Numbered from the stretch's first letter, positions 52,822-61,785 are shown. The stretch: 64,000 nucleotides of DNA from Methylotenera sp. (GCA_002928535.1 PERG01000003.1:102895-166894); one strand, 5' to 3'. Made by a program: numbers and translations. Notes: generated by a model from the letters alone, not told the origin.

Positions 52822-53754
52822 TCACTTAGGAGGCTTATTTGCCATCTCTGTAATCGCTTCGTATAAAAAGTCTTTGGCTTCTAAAGGTACTAACCAATTT
52901 TTGAACTGTGGTTGCCAGCGCCCTCCGACTAATCTCATAAGCTGTTTTAAAAGTGCATTCAAATATGGGTCATATGGTGACCAAATGGCGATGCCAAAAG
53001 GTCGTTCAATTACATCCAGCATGCGTTCATTGATAAAAAATCGAGTACGCTTAGGCTCAATAGCAGTATTTTTTTTGGCGGCTGGAATTTCGACACTTAA
53101 AGCATGTTGCAATGCCAATTCTCTCGCCTCCAGAATGAGGCTTGTATCATCCAATATTTTGATCCATTCTTTTTGTGCAACATTCATTAACACAGCTTCT
53201 TCCAAACTATCCCATGTCCAAGATTGATGATGCATACCAGCCAAATTAATTTCTATAGTTGGTATTTTTAATTCATTTTTTAGAAAAATAAATTTATCTT
53301 CTTCAATAAAATGTGTCACCGCAATTTCGATGAAAAAATAAGTAGTGCCCAGTGATGCAACCACATCAGGACGAATTCTGCCAAAAGTAATTTCGGTTTC
53401 TACCTGACTAAAGGAAAGCCACATTTCCGGTCTAGTTGCAACGCCCTCTCCAACTCGGCCATCTTTCAATCTCACCGTTTCAGAATGCACGCGTTCGGGA
53501 ATAGTAATCCCCTGGGATTGCATAATAATTTGCTTCGCTGCTAAATGAAGTGCTGTTTCTGCACCATTAACGCAATCATTTCCCGAGGTGTGCGCAAAAT
53601 GCCACTCTCTTACATCACCTTGTCTCGCTATTAATGCTTCACCACAACTAGGACAACTACACCCACACGCCAGTCCTCTTTCCACATCATTAATTGATTT
53701 AATTTGCAGATGCTTGTCGATTGCAAACAATTGCAGCACACTAGTGTTTTCCAT
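52822..53754 (-). CDS. CoiA-like competence/nuclease-fold protein
   Basis: A 310-residue protein (ATG 53754, with GGAG seven bases upstream). The N-terminal zinc-ribbon-like region GLACGCSCPSCGEALIARQG followed by REWHFAHTSGNDC is the CoiA signature, then a nuclease-fold region with IRPDVVASLGTTYFFIEIAV (the D and ExAV acids resemble a PD-(D/E)xK core). CoiA-type proteins are competence- or phage-associated and probably process DNA. The C-terminal part is unassigned. Divergent from the gene at 53773. Confidence 0.75.
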   Translation of the reverse strand: MENTSVLQLFAIDKHLQIKSINDVERGLACGCSCPSCGEALIARQGDVREWHFAHTSGNDCVNGAETALHLAAKQIIMQSQGITIPERVHSETVRLKDGRVGEGVATRPEMWLSFSQVETEITFGRIRPDVVASLGTTYFFIEIAVTHFIEEDKFIFLKNELKIPTIEINLAGMHHQSWTWDSLEEAVLMNVAQKEWIKILDDTSLILEARELALQHALSVEIPAAKKNTAIEPKRTRFFINERMLDVIERPFGIAIWSPYDPYLNALLKQLMRLVGGRWQPQFKNWLVPLEAKDFLYEAITEMANKPPK

Positions 53755-53772
53755 TTCTATTCTCCAAATTAA

Positions 53773-54828
53773 ATGACAGATAACGTCGCTCATTTTTACA
53801 GCTCAGATTCTGTTGAACACCCAATAAACGGGGTTATAACGGAGTTATCTTTTGAAAATGAAATTGATTTAATTGAGAAAAATATCTCCACATGGATGAA
53901 AAATGATCGCCTTGATTGTTTAATGCTGAGAGCACTTTTGCAGTTATCCAAACGCGCCAATAAAGCTCAAACTGAATTCACCCCGCAAGAAATTGTAGAA
54001 ACCATTAGTCTTGTACGGAATAGACGATGGTCAACAGGTAACGATAAAGAAAGAATGTCCGATGATGTTCGAAGAACATGGAAAAAATTAGAACATTTAT
54101 GGCAATCGAAGTTAGAAGGGATTACACAATCATTGCTTGATGCTGGGCTACAGCATTATCCAAAACTCACTCGTATCGAAGGCGGCGGGACTGGCAAGCT
54201 AACGAAATATCGTATTGAGTGGCAAGACATTTCGACACCGCTTATTACGACTGAAATAAATTTTTACGCTAAGCAGCCAAATTTTCCACTACAAATCAAA
54301 TATATTTGTGAGGACATCAAGGACGCCGGCTTTTTAGCAAGCATCTTTGCTACAGGTTTAATATTAAGTGGCTGGAGGAGATGGCTATATATAGCCACGC
54401 TGTTGATCCCTATGTTGCTAATGCTCATATTTGCAATTTTTTTCATTCTCAACTTAGCACTTTTTGATTCGCCAAAAAATCAACTGGGTACTTTAATCAC
54501 GTGTTTATTAACAGTTTTTACAATCTATATTTCTATATACCCAATGGTCCATATCAAATCGAAAGGAATACTGTTGGCACCATGGTGGATGCAATCTGAT
54601 GATGAAGAGAGATTATTGGAATTCAGGAAACCTCCTAGATTTGTTGGCCGATCCATCAAAGCAGTCTCATACACTTCAACATGCCCAATTTGCCAAGGAA
54701 AGATTACTGCAAAATCTGGCGGGCTTGAATTCTTTGGCAGGATTGTGGGTCGCTGTGATGAAGCACCTGTAGAGCATGTATTTTCCTTTGATTACATTAC
54801 ACGACAGGGTCGCTGGTTAAGGGCTTAA
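53773..54828 (+). CDS. Membrane protein with C-terminal zinc-ribbon-like CxxC
   Basis: A 351-residue protein. The N-terminal 180 residues are soluble and charged (SLVRNRRWSTGNDKERMSDD, possibly a wHTH), two to three transmembrane helices follow (about 192-210, 215-235, 243-262), and the C-terminal tail contains TSTCPICQGKIT, a CxxC knuckle with another Cys later. No known family. It starts 18 bases from the divergent CoiA-like start, so they share a control region. Confidence 0.6.
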   Translation: MTDNVAHFYSSDSVEHPINGVITELSFENEIDLIEKNISTWMKNDRLDCLMLRALLQLSKRANKAQTEFTPQEIVETISLVRNRRWSTGNDKERMSDDVRRTWKKLEHLWQSKLEGITQSLLDAGLQHYPKLTRIEGGGTGKLTKYRIEWQDISTPLITTEINFYAKQPNFPLQIKYICEDIKDAGFLASIFATGLILSGWRRWLYIATLLIPMLLMLIFAIFFILNLALFDSPKNQLGTLITCLLTVFTIYISIYPMVHIKSKGILLAPWWMQSDDEERLLEFRKPPRFVGRSIKAVSYTSTCPICQGKITAKSGGLEFFGRIVGRCDEAPVEHVFSFDYITRQGRWLRA

Positions 54829-55055
54829 CACTTACTCTTAGATATGAGTCATTTGTATATATCTGTTTTTTTCGAGGTCGACAAAGTTTGTTTAGATCCA
54901 TTCCTTAAATGTTAACAGTCCGTTTGTGGCCGGTTTACGTCGTCCGCTTTCGGCCCATAATGGACATTGAGCATGCTAGTACATTTAATAGCTTGGTGAT
55001 GTAAATATTAAGCATACAGTGTGTATTCCTAATTATAAGAATTAAGGGACACACA
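54829..55055. other. Non-coding interval with a possible short intergenic repeat
   Basis: No gene. 54921-54973 contains GTCGTCCGCTTTCGGCCCAT and GGACATT, resembling a segment at 56541-56575. Otherwise nothing recognised. Confidence 0.35.
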
Positions 55056-55069
55056 ATGAAAAATCAAAA

Positions 55070-55186
55070 ATGCTTGTTACAGTCATTCTTGCTTTTGTTT
55101 GCAGTCTTGCTTATGCACATGGAGGGGGCCTAGACAGTAAGGGATGTCACCACGACCGTAAAAATGGTGGTTATCACTGCCACTGA
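55070..55186 (+). CDS. Tiny exported YHYH-type protein, possibly frameshifted
   Basis: Thirty-eight residues from ATG 55070: a signal peptide LVTVILAFVCSLAYA, then HGGGLDSKGCHHDRKNGGYH ending in CH. This GCHxxRxxGxYHC pattern is a known metal-binding-like motif of small secreted proteins. A good ribosome site (AAGGGA) precedes a different ATG at 55056, whose frame stops early; one additional A in the run 55066-55070 would join it to this frame and give a 43-residue product. So either the gene starts at 55070 or the A-run carries a deletion. Confidence 0.6.
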   Translation: MLVTVILAFVCSLAYAHGGGLDSKGCHHDRKNGGYHCH

Positions 55187-55205
55187 TGAATAGCCAGAAG
55201 TAAAT

Positions 55206-55230
55206 AAGCCAGCTTATGCTGGCTTTTGTA
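55206..55230 (+). terminator. Intrinsic terminator
   Basis: AAGCCAGC (55206-55213) pairs with GCTGGCTT (55218-55225), 4-base loop TTAT, T-rich tail. It ends the small secreted-protein gene. Confidence 0.85.
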
Positions 55231-55381
55231 TTTTGAGGGCAATATTGATTAGATTTCAATCAACCTGACTTTTGCTGCAACTATTGTGATATTCAGGTTC
55301 AAAGTGAATATCATCCCAGTCATCCTCGTAAGCAAACTAGTGGTATGGCTTTCAAATTGTTAAGTTAATGAGGAAATCGTA

Positions 55382-56101
55382 ATGTCTAGCCGAAGAGATT
55401 TTTTGCAGAGCAGTGCGGCAATTGCTGGAAGTTTAGCTTTGACATCTAATCTTGCTCAAGCGGGTGGCAAGCAACGCATGGCAATAAATAAGCTTACAGA
55501 TAATGCAGGGAAGTATGTGTTAGCGCCGTTACCTTATGCATACGATGCACTAGAACCTGTCATCGACGCTCGTACGGTTGAGCTGCATTACAATTTTCAT
55601 CATAAGCCAGCGGTTGCAGCAGCCAATAAGGCCGAGGATGCCTTAGCCTCCGCCCGTGCCAAGAATGATTTCTCTCTTGTGAAGCATTACGAGAAAGAAT
55701 TGGCTTTTCAGTTATCCAGCCATATTCTTCATACTATTTATTGGACTAATTTATCTCCGAAAGAAGGGATCCCAGTAGGTAGGCTACTTAAAGCACTAGA
55801 GCAAAATTTCCAAAGCTTCGATCAATTTAAGTCTCATATCATTGCCGCAACCGTTGGTGTAGAAGGAGCTGGCTGGGGCATATTGGGCTACTTACCATCA
55901 AGTGGGAAGCTGATGATCTTGCAATGCGAGAATCATCATAAATTAACTGCGTGGGGGATTATTCCTATTTTGGTATTGGATGTTTGGGAACATGCTTATT
56001 ATCTGAAATATCAGAACAAACGTGCTGAATATATCAACGGTTTGTTCAGTATTATCAATTGGGACAATGTCGCTCTTAGATATGAATCAGCTACTACATA
56101 A
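55382..56101 (+). CDS. Tat-exported Fe/Mn superoxide dismutase
   Basis: A 239-residue SOD with an N-terminal twin-arginine signal (SRRDFLQSSAAIAGSLAL, cleavage near residue 27). The catalytic domain has PLPYAYDALEPVIDARTVEL, metal ligands His69 (LHYNFHH), His117 (HILHTIYW), Asp200 and His204 (LDVWEHAYYL), all conserved. Export through Tat as a folded metalloenzyme places superoxide defence in the periplasm; most family members are cytosolic. Iron versus manganese cannot be told. Confidence 0.9.
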   Translation: MSSRRDFLQSSAAIAGSLALTSNLAQAGGKQRMAINKLTDNAGKYVLAPLPYAYDALEPVIDARTVELHYNFHHKPAVAAANKAEDALASARAKNDFSLVKHYEKELAFQLSSHILHTIYWTNLSPKEGIPVGRLLKALEQNFQSFDQFKSHIIAATVGVEGAGWGILGYLPSSGKLMILQCENHHKLTAWGIIPILVLDVWEHAYYLKYQNKRAEYINGLFSIINWDNVALRYESATT

Positions 56102-56152
56102 ATAACGGGCCTTGACTCAATAACTCTACATTATCCTAATTCATAGTTTTGA

Positions 56153-56424
56153 TCATCCGTAAACTAACGTAGCACCGCGTGGGACTTTACGCTTTAAATC
56201 ACGACAATTTCCTGGTGGAGGTTGCTGACCAGCTGGGCGATCAGGATACCAAATACGACATTCACCCGGTGGCGGCAGATGTCCATTAGGAATGTCAGCG
56301 TGTTCATGGCTTTGTCGTCTATGTTGTGGACCATCCATTCCGCCGTGTGCCACACATCCCATTAAACCTGTAGTCATTAAAATGGCTAAGGTGAATTTGC
56401 TAATTTGATAGTAATAATTTTCAT
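56153..56424 (-). CDS. Small Pro-rich lipoprotein, 5' end apparently frameshifted
   Basis: The C-terminal 74 codons (from ATG 56377) read MTTGLMGCVAHGG, then IPNGHLPPPGECRIWYPDRP and GQQPPPGNC, a motif block known from small proteobacterial lipoproteins. The in-frame codons before ATG 56377 encode KFTLAIL, completing a lipoprotein signal with lipobox L-M-G-C, but no start codon exists in that frame. An ATG at 56424, with GGG-A ribosome site, is one base out of frame. One extra A in the run 56418-56421 would restore a full-length gene. Confidence 0.6.
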
Positions 56425-56811
56425 TATTTTCCCATGTATTAACAAATTCTTTCCGTCCATTTAAGACTTATACAATTGTTAAGGTTCATATCTAGATATG
56501 TTGATTTATTAAGTTTTCTAAAAGTCAATGAATGCTTTGGGCCATTTGGTGTCGTCGCTTTAGGCCCAAAAGCAGCCACACAAAAATCATCACCCACAAA
56601 TTATCAGCCACCTTAAGACAGTGTGAATCACTTAATTTATTATGCTTCATTTAATATAGGTAAGCGCAAGATATGGATTAGGTGAATTTGTAAGTACCAT
56701 ATTTTTTTATATTTTACAGACTCTTCTTATGAAACTACCAAATGAACTCTTGCCGTCTTCCCGTTGACTTATTAATCACTAACTTAATATATAACTGAAA
56801 AGGGATTCAAC
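56425..56811. other. Non-coding interval
   Basis: No gene supported. 56541-56575 contains GTCGTCGCTTTAGGCCCA, similar to a part of 54921-54973. The 3' part probably holds the promoter of the SRPBCC-dehalogenase-deiodinase operon. Confidence 0.35.
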
Positions 56812-57246
56812 ATGGGATGCAATAACTCAATAGTAATTAATGCTTCTGCAGAGCAGGTCTGGCAGAAACTTCGCGATTTTCACGGCATGGCGTCTTGGGC
56901 TAAAGGTATTATTGAGACTTGTACCCCAGAAGGCGATTTTCGCAGTAACGAAATCGGAGCTAAACGCATTTTGAATGGGGTTTTCAAAGAAACCCTCTTA
57001 GGTTTGGACGACCATAATAAAGTCATGTTATACAGCATCGACGATGGCCCGGATGCTGTGGCTAAAGATAAAGTTCAAGGTTATATCGGAAAAGTTCGAG
57101 TATTTCCGGTGACAGAAAATAATAGTAGTTTTGTATCATGGACTTCAACCTGGGCGTCTGATTCTGGTGGTGTAGCAGACTTCTGCAATCCTATTTATCG
57201 CGGATTACTCAATGCATTGAAAGAAAATTTAGAATCTACCACTTAG
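56812..57246 (+). CDS. SRPBCC (START-like) family protein
   Basis: A 144-residue protein with the polyketide-cyclase/MxaD-like fold: N-terminal SIVINASAEQVWQKLRDFHG, GIIETCTPEGDFRSNEIGAK, a curved beta sheet and a C-terminal helix GLLNALKENL. Such proteins bind hydrophobic small ligands. It precedes the alpha/beta hydrolase gene by 15 bases, so a ligand-handling role in the same pathway is possible. Confidence 0.8.
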   Translation: MGCNNSIVINASAEQVWQKLRDFHGMASWAKGIIETCTPEGDFRSNEIGAKRILNGVFKETLLGLDDHNKVMLYSIDDGPDAVAKDKVQGYIGKVRVFPVTENNSSFVSWTSTWASDSGGVADFCNPIYRGLLNALKENLESTT

Positions 57247-57261
57247 ACGTGGAGCGCCACC

Positions 57262-58116
57262 ATGGAATTGAAAACTCTCAATGTGAATACTATTCCGATG
57301 AAGTGGTTTGAACAAGGCCAAGGCTATCCTGTAGTGCTCGTTCACGGCATACCTACCTCCCCGACCCTTTGGCGCTACGTTGTGCCTCTCATACCGAATG
57401 CGCGAAGTATCGTTTGGGAAATGGTGGGCTACGGAAGTTCTAGAGTCCAAGGACGTGGACGCGATATTTCAGTGGCAAAGCAAGCGCAATATCTTGCTGA
57501 CTTTCTGGACGAAATAGGCATTACCCGGGCAATTTTTGCGGGGCACGACTTAGGAGGAGGCGTAATCCAGATTCTTGCAATACGTCGTCCTGAGCTATTC
57601 GCAGGATTAATGCTAACTAATAGCATAAGTTATGATTCTTGGCCCATCCCCAGCGTTAAGTCATTACGTTCATTCAGCTCAATACTTAAAAGGTTACCAT
57701 CTGTTTTCCTTAAGCCCATATTGAAAACAATGTTCATCCGCGGCCACAGGTCTTTGTTGGAAGGAGAGGAAGCCATGAGCGTTCATTGGCCACTTTATGC
57801 TTCACGTTTTGGCATGGATGCCTTTATTCGGCAGATCAGATCACTTGAAGTACAGGACACGCTCACTATCTCAAATCGATTAACCGAGCTCAATGTGCCT
57901 GCGAGAATAGTTTGGGGTGAGGCAGACCCTTTTCAGAAAATTGAATACGGCGAACGCCTTGCATCTGATTTGAACGCAAAATTACACAGAATTCCTGAAG
58001 GTAAGCACTTTACTCCTGAAGATCATCCGGAAGAGATAGCAAAAGCTTTACAAGAACTACTGTCTGAAGTCTGTTCATCCCAGAATAACCCATCCAAAGA
58101 AGGAGAGTTTCAATGA
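57262..58116 (+). CDS. Alpha/beta hydrolase with Asp nucleophile (dehalogenase/epoxide hydrolase-like)
   Basis: A 284-residue alpha/beta hydrolase. Oxyanion region VVLVHGIPTSPTLW, nucleophile elbow FAGHDLGGG with Asp instead of Ser, RIVWGEADPF, and the catalytic His in GKHFTPEDHP. An Asp nucleophile is the mark of haloalkane dehalogenases, fluoroacetate dehalogenases and epoxide hydrolases. The usual Asn after the HG motif of haloalkane dehalogenases is Ile here, so the true substrate is uncertain. The last four bases overlap the next gene (ATGA). Confidence 0.75.
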   Translation: MELKTLNVNTIPMKWFEQGQGYPVVLVHGIPTSPTLWRYVVPLIPNARSIVWEMVGYGSSRVQGRGRDISVAKQAQYLADFLDEIGITRAIFAGHDLGGGVIQILAIRRPELFAGLMLTNSISYDSWPIPSVKSLRSFSSILKRLPSVFLKPILKTMFIRGHRSLLEGEEAMSVHWPLYASRFGMDAFIRQIRSLEVQDTLTISNRLTELNVPARIVWGEADPFQKIEYGERLASDLNAKLHRIPEGKHFTPEDHPEEIAKALQELLSEVCSSQNNPSKEGEFQ

Positions 58117-58922
58117 CATCAGCGTCTCAATACCTCTATGATCACGTGACAACTAAAGTTCTGATGGACGACATGTCTTTCCGCGCACATGCACCCCAAC
58201 CCGGCGATCACTTACCCGAATTCGATTTACCAACTGTAGATGGTGGTCAATTCAGCACCCGCGACTTCATCGGGAAGAAACCGCTATTACTTATTACGGG
58301 TTCCTATTCTTGCCCAATGACTGCAAGCTCCAATCCCATTCTCAAAGAGTTTTATAATGAATTCGGCAGTGACATTGCATTTGTGATGATCCAGGTACGT
58401 GAGGCGCATCCAGGAGAGCACACCGAACAACCGCATAGCACAGAAGAAAAAATCAAATATGCAAATGCTCTAAAATCACGTGACGACCTTCCTTGGCCAA
58501 TTGCGATCGATAGTGTCACTGGCGAATTACATCGTGCCCTAGATGAGAAGCCAAACGCACTCTGGTTGACTAATCGAGAGGGCCTGATCGTGTACCGTTC
58601 ATTGTGGGCTGGGGACGACGCTGGGCTTGAACAAGCTCTTGATGCAGTCTGTTCCAACCGTACGCCTGCATTAGAGGATAGCAGCCGTCGTGTTGGCCCG
58701 ATGGCAATGGGTGTGGGAAAAATGCGAGAGATGACACAACAGTCCGGGCCGCGTGCTACTCATGATATGTGGCGTGCTGCACCTCCTATGGCTGCGATGG
58801 CTTTGGTAGCAGACTTTTTCCAACCCTTGCCACCGAAATGGCGAACATTTGCTGCCCTAGCGACAATCGGTTTGAGTATTGCAGCAGTCACTTCTTTTAT
58901 TACTAAACGGCGCAGTAACTGA
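58113..58922 (+). CDS. Deiodinase-like thioredoxin-fold protein with C-terminal membrane anchor
   Basis: A 269-residue protein. Residues about 28-180 form a redoxin/deiodinase-like domain: GDHLPEFDLPTVDGGQFSTR, then LLITGSYSCPMTASSNP (the Cys occupies the Sec/Cys position of iodothyronine deiodinases) and VMIQVREAHPGEH (deiodinase-like EAH). A C-terminal Met/Arg-rich segment is followed by a single hydrophobic helix (FAALATIGLSIAAVTSFI). In bacteria such proteins are redox enzymes of unknown substrate. Translationally coupled to the alpha/beta hydrolase. Confidence 0.75.
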   Translation: MTSASQYLYDHVTTKVLMDDMSFRAHAPQPGDHLPEFDLPTVDGGQFSTRDFIGKKPLLLITGSYSCPMTASSNPILKEFYNEFGSDIAFVMIQVREAHPGEHTEQPHSTEEKIKYANALKSRDDLPWPIAIDSVTGELHRALDEKPNALWLTNREGLIVYRSLWAGDDAGLEQALDAVCSNRTPALEDSSRRVGPMAMGVGKMREMTQQSGPRATHDMWRAAPPMAAMALVADFFQPLPPKWRTFAALATIGLSIAAVTSFITKRRSN

Positions 58923-59239
58923 ATTCAAACTGTAAAGATCAAACAAAAGTCATAATCAAAGTTAAACGCTAGAGATTGATCCAGATTTTTACAGCCACAT
59001 TCATCATTCTTGGCCCGTAACAAAAGACATTTAACGACCTAAAGCAGTCTTTTTGTCATATGCTAGAGATGCATAATCCCGGCTGTGTCAGCAGTAAGTT
59101 TTCCTCAGAAAAGCCTTTTTGCACTGTAGTATCTATTTAGTGTGAAATTTTCTTAGTCAGCACTAAACGCAAAATTGCTGGATATTTGATTTTGGAGATT
59201 AAGCACCTTATTCGGGCTAGTAAGAGTTAATTCTAAAAA
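58923..59239. other. Non-coding interval between convergent transcription units
   Basis: About 320 bases with no ORF and no clear hairpin terminator. The region near 59012-59055 resembles, weakly and in opposite orientation, the GCTTT-GGCCC intergenic repeats at 54921 and 56541. Confidence 0.3.
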
Positions 59240-60310
59240 TTATTTTGGTCTAGGTTGCCTTAAGGAATTACCCGGATTGGAAAGTTTTCCCGCCCTCAAT
59301 TCCATAACAGCCGTGGCAACTGATCGCGAAACATTACGTACTTCTTCCTGAAAAGTAGTATCTGCATCAAGTGCTTCATGGCTTGAGGAGTACGGTTCGT
59401 AATAACCTATGAAGCGATCGAGCTTAGATTTGCTTCCCGAATCTATCAGCCCCATCCAGTCGAGCCAATCAGTCAGACCTCGGCGAGTCATTTCGATACC
59501 TGCCACATCACCGTGAACGACTACGCCGTAAGCGCGTCCAGCAAGGTGTTTGGGGTAATTCCATCCTTGCATTTCGATGGCCTTGGCTTCGTCAGCTTTT
59601 TTACCATGGGTAGCAGTTGGATCGGGGTTGCCACCGTCCGCGCATACCATACGATCTATCATAAGCTTTAATACGGAAGGCGTTTGGTACCAGTAGATTG
59701 GTGTAAAAATAATGACGCCGTGAGCTGCAACCCACTTTTCATAAATCTCATTCATCCAATCATTGGTTTGGCGCAATGAATGATTAGGGTAACAACTGCA
59801 CGGCCAGTGACAAAGAGGCATAGCGGTTGAAACACACCCTTTACATGGATGGATATGTCGATCGTAATCGGAAGTTAGTAAAGACAAATCCAAAACATCA
59901 ACTTCCATCCCTTCCTTTTCAAAAATTTCTTTGGCTATGTTTACCAACCTAAATGTTTTTGAAATTTCTCCAGGACAAGTGCCATCGTTACGCGCGGAGC
60001 CATTTATCAGCAAAATCCTCGACTGTGTTGTAGGCTCTTTTTGTTTATCTTCTGCCAGAAGCAAGCGATCTCGTGTGTTTTTCCATTCAATTGAAAGTTC
60101 ATACTCTGGATTTTTGAATCCTTCACCTGCTGGTGTAGTTAAAGGTGCCTTATGGGAATCCCGATAATTTTCCCAAGCAATTTGTTCAACATGGACTAAT
60201 GAATCAGCGATTTTTTCAAATTTAGGATCTTCAAATGACCGCGAAAAAACTATACGAAATTCGTCTCTATTCAACTTTGACGGGGCTTGGCCTTTACGTG
60301 TTTCGGTCAT
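59240..60310 (-). CDS. Flavodoxin-fold NAD(P)H-dependent oxidoreductase
   Basis: A protein of about 356 residues (ATG 60310, MTETRKGQAP). The N-terminal 95 residues are helical and unassigned; from ILLINGSARNDGTCPGEISK onward it is an FMN-reductase-like flavodoxin fold, with HIHPCKGCVSTAMPLCHWPC (a cysteine cluster), GVIIFTPIYWYQTPSVLKLM, the flavin-binding YW-type loop, and GVVVHGDVAGIEM. The cysteine cluster is unusual in this family and might be a metal or redox site. It precedes the haloacid-dehalogenase gene, on the opposite strand from the hydrolase operon. Confidence 0.75.
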   Translation of the reverse strand: MTETRKGQAPSKLNRDEFRIVFSRSFEDPKFEKIADSLVHVEQIAWENYRDSHKAPLTTPAGEGFKNPEYELSIEWKNTRDRLLLAEDKQKEPTTQSRILLINGSARNDGTCPGEISKTFRLVNIAKEIFEKEGMEVDVLDLSLLTSDYDRHIHPCKGCVSTAMPLCHWPCSCYPNHSLRQTNDWMNEIYEKWVAAHGVIIFTPIYWYQTPSVLKLMIDRMVCADGGNPDPTATHGKKADEAKAIEMQGWNYPKHLAGRAYGVVVHGDVAGIEMTRRGLTDWLDWMGLIDSGSKSKLDRFIGYYEPYSSSHEALDADTTFQEEVRNVSRSVATAVMELRAGKLSNPGNSLRQPRPK

Positions 60311-60373
60311 TTTTATCATCCATTTTTAAATAGCTTAATCAAATACCATCTAATCTGTTATGACAACTTGTAT

Positions 60374-61078
60374 TCAACGACTGGTAACCAGTTGGTTTGA
60401 TAAATCCAATATGTCGTTTGCTGTTACATTAGGTGGGATTGCTAACGGAAAAGGGCTTTTCCCATCCCTAGTAATAAAAGCTGTTTTCATACCCGCCCAC
60501 GCCGCTCCTGCCACGTCCCATGGGTGTGCAGCAACTAACATACACTCGTGTGCAGACTTATTCATTGCTCTAGCTGCCCAGTTATAGACGTCAGAATGAG
60601 GCTTATATTTACCTAAGTGATCAATGCTAAAGCAGCGCTCGAAAAAATCACTTATTCCTGCATTATCCAATTGAATTTTGGATGCTGCTGAAGATGAATT
60701 GCTTAAAGTCGCCATCCGAAAACCGGCTATTTGAAGTTTGGTTAAAGCTTCAGAAACCTCTTTGTGGGGCTTCAAATGGAGCATAATTTGCAATGCATCA
60801 CGCGCATCCTCAACAGTAAGGTTGATATTCCGATTTTTTGCCATCATCGTAAGTACAGCTGTTCCTATATCCATAAAAGACTCGTATTGATTGCTTACAG
60901 TTATTGACAGTGAGTATTGAAGGACACTGCTAAACCAGAGATTTGAAATGCCTTCTTCGAGCAATATGTCATCAACATGTTTTTTTAATGGCTCTATGTT
61001 GAGCAATGTCTCGTTAACGTCAAATAACAATACTGACGAATAATTATGCTTAAACTGTTCTATCAATATAGCCTCCAA
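60374..61078 (-). CDS. Haloacid dehalogenase, type II-like (HAD superfamily)
   Basis: A 234-residue protein with motif I FDVNETLLN (nucleophile Asp), motif II TLSNSSSAAS, motif III GKYKPHSDVYNWA and motif IV MLVAAHPWDVAGAAWAGM. FDVNETL and AAHPWD are characteristic of (S)-2-haloacid dehalogenases. Length is normal. It lies near other genes from dehalogenating families, which supports organohalide or related metabolism, although HAD proteins of this group also act on other substrates. Confidence 0.85.
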   Translation of the reverse strand: MEAILIEQFKHNYSSVLLFDVNETLLNIEPLKKHVDDILLEEGISNLWFSSVLQYSLSITVSNQYESFMDIGTAVLTMMAKNRNINLTVEDARDALQIMLHLKPHKEVSEALTKLQIAGFRMATLSNSSSAASKIQLDNAGISDFFERCFSIDHLGKYKPHSDVYNWAARAMNKSAHECMLVAAHPWDVAGAAWAGMKTAFITRDGKSPFPLAIPPNVTANDILDLSNQLVTSR

Positions 61079-61230
61079 AACACTCAGACACCATGTGTGT
61101 GATTATTACTATTAAGTTGTCTCACTAATCCAGAAATGACTTGGCAGTAAGCGATATTAATTTCTCTTGCACTGTTGCACCTCATTGATTGATACTTGCA
61201 AGCTAATAATGGTTCATTGGTTAACAATTC

Positions 61231-61785
61231 ATGCACAATATCAACGACTGGCTTAATGAACACGGTGATTACCTGTACCGTTTCGCGCTCGCACGTTTGC
61301 GCGACCCACACCAGGCCGAAGATGCCGTTCAGGAAACCATGCTGGCCGCCATCAAGCATCATAGTTTTGAAGGCGAATCTAGCGCTCGCACCTGGCTGAC
61401 CGGCATCCTCAAGCACAAGATCATCGACCTGCAGCGGAAACGCTTGCGCGAAATGCCGCTTTCCGATGTGATTGATGTGGACGCCAGTGATACGGCGATA
61501 GATGATTTTTTTGACCAGCGCGGCCATTGGGTTGATAAACCGCAGCAATGGCAGACGCCGGAAAACGCGCTGGAACAGAAGCAATTCCTCGTTGTATTGG
61601 CAGAATGTCTGGAGCGTTTACCTGCTAAATTATCAGGCATCTTCATGATGCGTGACGTGCAGGAAATCGATAACGAAATAATTTGTAAGGAGCTGGATAT
61701 TACGACGACCAATGCTTGGGTGATGTTATACCGCGCCCGGATGGGATTAAGGAAATGTCTGGAAATGCATTGGATTATGGAGTGA
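61231..61785 (+). CDS. ECF-type RNA polymerase sigma factor
   Basis: A 184-residue sigma-70 family protein: region 2 with YLYRFALARLRDPHQAEDAVQ, TWLTGILKHKIIDLQRK, and region 4 with LPAKLSGIFMMRDVQEIDNE and TTTNAWVMLYRARMGLRKCL. The ATG at 61231 fits the family start. It precedes a zinc-finger anti-sigma gene and an HvfA-like peptide gene, an arrangement that suggests stress- or metal-responsive control of the last. Confidence 0.9.
   Translation: MHNINDWLNEHGDYLYRFALARLRDPHQAEDAVQETMLAAIKHHSFEGESSARTWLTGILKHKIIDLQRKRLREMPLSDVIDVDASDTAIDDFFDQRGHWVDKPQQWQTPENALEQKQFLVVLAECLERLPAKLSGIFMMRDVQEIDNEIICKELDITTTNAWVMLYRARMGLRKCLEMHWIME

Noticed and set aside
35840..54828. One single large island in tRNA-Arg with defined right end
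   Set aside because: No second copy of the tRNA-Arg 3' end was found, and the tRNA-Phe scar at 41.45 kb indicates at least two separate events, so no right boundary is claimed.
61084..61584. Minus-strand open frame of 166 codons over the ECF sigma gene
   Set aside because: It overlaps the conserved sigma region 2 coding sequence and has no recognisable motif; shadow of the sigma gene.
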